Source: Candidatus Ratteibacteria bacterium (lineage in GTDB: Bacteria > CAIJMQ01). Taken from it: a stretch of 25,386 nucleotides of DNA. The stretch spans positions 1 through 25,386 of the forward strand of contig JAQURI010000005.1 in the NCBI GenBank assembly GCA_028715665.1, given 5' to 3'. Both the position numbers and the translations under genes were made by a program. A model generated the notes under the pieces. That model did not search any database and was not told the origin of the DNA. It worked only from the letters and a program-made list of their open reading frames with translations. Below, piece by piece: positions 21,911 through 25,386 of this stretch (position 1 is the first letter of the stretch; every line of letters begins with the position of its first letter).

Positions 21911-23122
21911 ATGCTACATATAGTTTTCTATTTCCAGGTACACCAGCCATTTCGTTTGCGCAGATACCGCCTTACAGAAATCGGCAACTTGGGGAATTAT
22001 TTCGACGAGGAACTGAACAAAAACATTATTAATAAAATTTCCGAAAAATGTTATCTTCCCGCCAATAATCTTTTGCTCGACTTGATCGAAAAATACGACG
22101 GCACTTTCAAAGTATCGTTCAGCATAACCGGAACACTGATAGAACAATTACGTCAATACCGACCGGATGTTTTGGATAGTTTCCGAGCTCTTGCCAAAAG
22201 CGGCGGAGTCGAATTCCTGGGTGAAACTTATCACCATTCGTTATCTTCTCTCTTTGACGAAGACGAATTTTTGGAACAAGTCCGCATGCATTCTCAACTT
22301 ATGGAAGACCAGTTTGGTGTAAAACCGACAACTTTCCGCAATACAGAACTCATATACAACAATAAAATTTCCGACCTTGTATCGGAACTCCCCCAATTCA
22401 AAATCATACTGACCGAAGGAGCTGATAAAATTTTGAAATGGCGTTCTCCTCTGTATGCTTACAAGACATACACAAAAAAACATTTATTACTACTTAAATA
22501 TTACCGTTTATCAGACGATATCGCCTTTAGATTTTCCGATAAAGGATGGGTTGAACATCCGCTCAATGTCGGAAAATTCGTCGACTGGATAATGAACCTT
22601 CCCATGATAGAAAACACCGGGAAAAAACTTTATCTAAACTTGTTCATGGATTATGAAACTTTCGGGGAACATCAATGGTCGGACACGGGCATATTCGAAT
22701 TTATGAAACACCTACCCGAACACATCTTGAAGAAAAAATTCGTATGTTTCAATTGGCCATGCGAAACCGAAGACAGTTTAAATTATGAGCCGGAGGCACT
22801 TTCCATACCCGACCCGATTTCATGGGCAGATACAGAACGGGACCTTTCGGCATGGTTATCCAACTCTATGCAATGGAACTCCATGAAAACTTTCTATAAA
22901 CTTCTTGACGAGATAAAGGCACGCGGCAGAACTGACCTGCTGGACGCGGCAAGAAAACTTTCAACATCGGACCTTTACTATTACATGTGCACAAAATATT
23001 TTCAGGACGGAGATGTCCATAAATACTTTTCGCCCTATTCCACCCCCGAGGACGCATACATATATTTCATGCATGTCCTTACGGACATGGAGAAAAAATT
23101 GGAGGAACAGACATGGCCATGA
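21911..23122 (+). CDS. GH57 family alpha-glucan hydrolase/transferase
   Basis: A 403-residue GH57 enzyme. Motif 1 is HQPFR (11-15), motif 2 region GETYHH (104-109), motif 3 FRNTEL (142-147) with nucleophile Glu 146, and motif 4 DYETFGEHQW (247-256) with catalytic Asp 247. Both catalytic acids are kept. 'LTEGADKIL' and 'LSDDIAFRFS' place it in the subgroup usually encoded beside glycogen synthase and phosphorylase, annotated as alpha-amylase; true activity (amylase or glucanotransferase) is uncertain. The ATG is three bases after the GT4 stop without a Shine-Dalgarno, so translation is probably coupled. The last ten bases overlap the phosphorylase start. There is no signal peptide, so it acts on internal glucan. 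Confidence 0.94.
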   Translation: MLHIVFYFQVHQPFRLRRYRLTEIGNLGNYFDEELNKNIINKISEKCYLPANNLLLDLIEKYDGTFKVSFSITGTLIEQLRQYRPDVLDSFRALAKSGGVEFLGETYHHSLSSLFDEDEFLEQVRMHSQLMEDQFGVKPTTFRNTELIYNNKISDLVSELPQFKIILTEGADKILKWRSPLYAYKTYTKKHLLLLKYYRLSDDIAFRFSDKGWVEHPLNVGKFVDWIMNLPMIENTGKKLYLNLFMDYETFGEHQWSDTGIFEFMKHLPEHILKKKFVCFNWPCETEDSLNYEPEALSIPDPISWADTERDLSAWLSNSMQWNSMKTFYKLLDEIKARGRTDLLDAARKLSTSDLYYYMCTKYFQDGDVHKYFSPYSTPEDAYIYFMHVLTDMEKKLEEQTWP

Positions 23123-25386
23123 AGAAAATCTTCGTAAAGCCCCACTATCCGGAAAACCTATCAAAACTTCTTAAACTTACAGATAACCTCTGGTGGACAT
23201 GGAATTATGACGCAGTTAATTTATTCTACCGCATAAATGCTCCTTTGTTCAGGGAACTGCGCCATAATCCCATAAAACTTTTATATCTTGTCCCGAAAGA
23301 AAAAATACACAAACTCTCGCAGGATAAAGGATTTTTGTTCGAACTGGAAAAAGTGTGGCAGCAATACGAAGAATACCTAAAACAATCGGAAACGCTCAAA
23401 AAAGAAAATGCTAAAAAATACGGTTTCGGAAGCAATAACAAAGAATCCATTGCCTACTTTCTAATGGAGTTCGGGGTCCATGAATCGTTGCCTACATATG
23501 CCGGCGGCTTGGGCATACTCTCGGGAGATTTCATAAAAAGCGCTTCAGATACGGGAATACCTATCATTGGGATAGGAATCCTATATAAATATGGATATTT
23601 CACCCAAAGATTAAATCCCGACGGGAAACAGGAAGAAATATTCATCGAGTTCGAAAATTATTTCGAACCGCTCAAAGAAGCGCAAAATCAGCAAAAACAA
23701 CCTCTCTATATAGAAACATATGTCCTCGGCGAAAAAACAAAAGTCAAAGTATGGCAGACAAATGTCGGAACTGCACGGCTGATATTACTTGATACGGACA
23801 TACCAGAAAACCCGTCTCATTTAAGAGATATTACGCACGAACTTTACGTCGCGGACAAGGAAAAAAGAATCCAGCAGGAATTGGTCCTCGGCAAAGGCGG
23901 AATAGACGCATTAAACGCCCTTGGCATAAAACCCAAAATTTATCATTTAAACGAAGGGCATTCCGCTTTTTTAATAGTAAGAAGACTGCAACAATTAATA
24001 CTGGAAGAAAAACTTTCCTTTGCTGAAGCGCGTGCCATCATACGTTCATCAACCGTATTTACCACCCATACGCCGCTCATAGAAGGCAATGAAAATTTTA
24101 AAACCGATCTTGCAAGAAAATATCTGGATATTGAACTGCACGCACTCGCTATATCTTTGGACGAATTTGCGAAACTGGCATTTGTAGAAAATAAAACCGA
24201 TACCTTCTGGCTGCCGGCGCTCGCAATAAGATTTTCAGATTTCAACAATGCCGTATCTCTCCAACACAAAGACGTATCAAGGGAAATATGGAAAGCCCTT
24301 TTTCCGACAAGACCGAAAGCCGAAATTCCTATAGACCACGTCACAAACGGCGTCCATTCTTCCTGGATAAGCGAATCTTTCACCAATATATTAAAACGTT
24401 ATCTCGGGAAAAATATATCTGATATAGAAGATGAACCTGTCTTAAAACGCATTCTGGACATTCCAGACGAAGAAATATGGGAAGCACACCTTAAAAACAA
24501 AAAAATCCTTGTGCCGTTCGTAAGAAAAATAATTTCCGACGCTTTCGTTGCAAAAGGATATTCGCTTGAAAAAAGCCATAAACTGTCCAGTTTGTTAAAC
24601 CCTACATATCTTACAATCGGATTTGCGCGCCGTTTTGCCGCATATAAAAGACCCACTCTCATATTAAATAACAAAAAACGGCTGACAAAAATTCTTACCA
24701 ATTCCGACAGACCCGTTCAACTCATCTTCTCCGGCAAAGCACATCCCGCCGACGAAAGAGGAAAAGAAATGATAAAAGAAATAATGGATTATGCCAAAGA
24801 ATACGAAGTGGAAGACAGGGTAATATTCCTCGAAAATTACGATATAGACATCGCGCGCCACCTGGTATGGGGAGTAGATATTTGGCTAAACAACCCGCAG
24901 GAAGAAATGGAAGCAAGCGGCACATCGGGTATAAAAGCCGCAATGAACGGAGTTCTGAATTTAAGCACTCTCGAAGGATGGTGGAAAGAAGGCTATAACG
25001 GCAGAAACGGCTGGGCTATCACGGTCGGAAAAGCTTATAAAGACCCCGAATTAAAAGAAGCCGCCGAAGCAAATCAAATATACGAACTGCTCGAAGAAGA
25101 AATAACGCAACATTACTATGAACGGAACAAAAAAGAACTTCCCGAAAAATGGATAAAGATTATGAAAGAATCGATAAAATCCGTTTTGTGGAAATTCAAC
25201 ATGTATAGGGCTCTTTATGAGTATGTAGACAAATTCTACGTAAATTCATTAAAAGAGTCTGACAGAATTCGCTCTCATAACTATAAAGTTTTAAAAGAAG
25301 CCGTAGCCGAAGAAAAAGTCGTCTTACAGCATTGGAACGAAGTAAACTTTATCGATTTTTCCGTAAACATAGACCAAGACGAACAA
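23113..25386 (+). CDS. glgP: Alpha-glucan (glycogen) phosphorylase, 3' end beyond window
   Basis: The first 758 codons of a GT35 phosphorylase, which cuts alpha-1,4-glucan with phosphate to give glucose-1-phosphate. It belongs to the shorter, distant phosphorylase group: a DUF3417-like N-terminus ('NLWWTWNYDAVNLFYRI', 25-41), 'YFLMEFGVHESLPTYAGGLG', 'NEGHSAF' (280-286), 'FTTHTPLIEGNE', 'VTNGVH', 'GFARRFAAYKR', and the pyridoxal-phosphate site 'EASGTSGIKAAMNG' with Lys 608. The start at 23113 (MAMKK) has GGAGGA six bases upstream; an ATG at 23119 is possible. It overlaps the GH57 stop by ten bases. No stop is reached before the right edge, and I expect roughly 50-100 further residues. Confidence 0.96.
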   Translation, partial: MAMKKIFVKPHYPENLSKLLKLTDNLWWTWNYDAVNLFYRINAPLFRELRHNPIKLLYLVPKEKIHKLSQDKGFLFELEKVWQQYEEYLKQSETLKKENAKKYGFGSNNKESIAYFLMEFGVHESLPTYAGGLGILSGDFIKSASDTGIPIIGIGILYKYGYFTQRLNPDGKQEEIFIEFENYFEPLKEAQNQQKQPLYIETYVLGEKTKVKVWQTNVGTARLILLDTDIPENPSHLRDITHELYVADKEKRIQQELVLGKGGIDALNALGIKPKIYHLNEGHSAFLIVRRLQQLILEEKLSFAEARAIIRSSTVFTTHTPLIEGNENFKTDLARKYLDIELHALAISLDEFAKLAFVENKTDTFWLPALAIRFSDFNNAVSLQHKDVSREIWKALFPTRPKAEIPIDHVTNGVHSSWISESFTNILKRYLGKNISDIEDEPVLKRILDIPDEEIWEAHLKNKKILVPFVRKIISDAFVAKGYSLEKSHKLSSLLNPTYLTIGFARRFAAYKRPTLILNNKKRLTKILTNSDRPVQLIFSGKAHPADERGKEMIKEIMDYAKEYEVEDRVIFLENYDIDIARHLVWGVDIWLNNPQEEMEASGTSGIKAAMNGVLNLSTLEGWWKEGYNGRNGWAITVGKAYKDPELKEAAEANQIYELLEEEITQHYYERNKKELPEKWIKIMKESIKSVLWKFNMYRALYEYVDKFYVNSLKESDRIRSHNYKVLKEAVAEEKVVLQHWNEVNFIDFSVNIDQDEQ

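Overview
The window looks like chromosomal DNA of an AT-rich, double-membraned (Gram-negative type) bacterium from a poorly characterised lineage. The secretin, the ExeA-type ATPase, the large repeat-built exported protein, the split F-type ATPase operon and the GH57/phosphorylase glycogen cluster together fit the candidate phylum Omnitrophota (OP3) best. Elusimicrobiota- or Planctomycetota-like relatives remain possible. This placement is inference from gene content; no rRNA or other phylogenetic marker is present. I found no tRNA, rRNA or CRISPR array.

Layout. (1) 1-5737, minus strand: a small exported acidic-tailed protein, then a giant exported protein cut by the left edge. The giant protein has a membrane/signal segment, four tandem ~70-90 aa repeats, one further beta domain, then at least eleven Ig-like units. 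(2) 5782-8227, minus strand: an exported protein with its own promoter, a 461-base palindrome-rich spacer, and a gene fusing a RAYT/IS200-type (Y1_Tnp) transposase domain without its HUH histidines to a membrane helix and to a C-terminal domain shared with the exported neighbour. (3) 8239-12827, minus strand: a partial F-type ATPase operon in the order b-delta fusion, alpha, gamma, beta, with no a, c or epsilon gene. (4) 12934-18213, minus strand: an envelope operon of SurA/PpiC-like foldase, ExeA-like AAA ATPase, GspC/PilP-like protein, secretin, and a coiled-coil TPR protein. (5) 18512-25386, plus strand: a glycogen operon of debranching enzyme, glycogen-synthase-like GT4, GH57 and alpha-glucan phosphorylase (cut by the right edge), divergent from (4).

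How they fit together. The plus-strand cluster can build, trim and degrade alpha-glucan storage polymer. The operon at 12934-18213 looks like part of a secretin-based export or pilus machine. The ATPase operon supplies most of F1 plus the peripheral stalk, so the ring, subunit a and epsilon must be encoded elsewhere.

The most unusual material is in 5782-8227. A RAYT-like domain with both catalytic histidines replaced is tethered to the membrane and carries an outside domain that is also made as a separate secreted protein. Beside it, and in two other intergenic spacers (12833-12933 and 18266-18395), are nested palindromes with matching ACCCCG...GGGGT ends. A REP-like palindrome also lies inside the fusion gene itself. 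RAYT proteins are known to act on such palindromes, so this may be a domesticated palindrome-binding membrane protein. That function is a hypothesis; the parts are read directly from the sequence.
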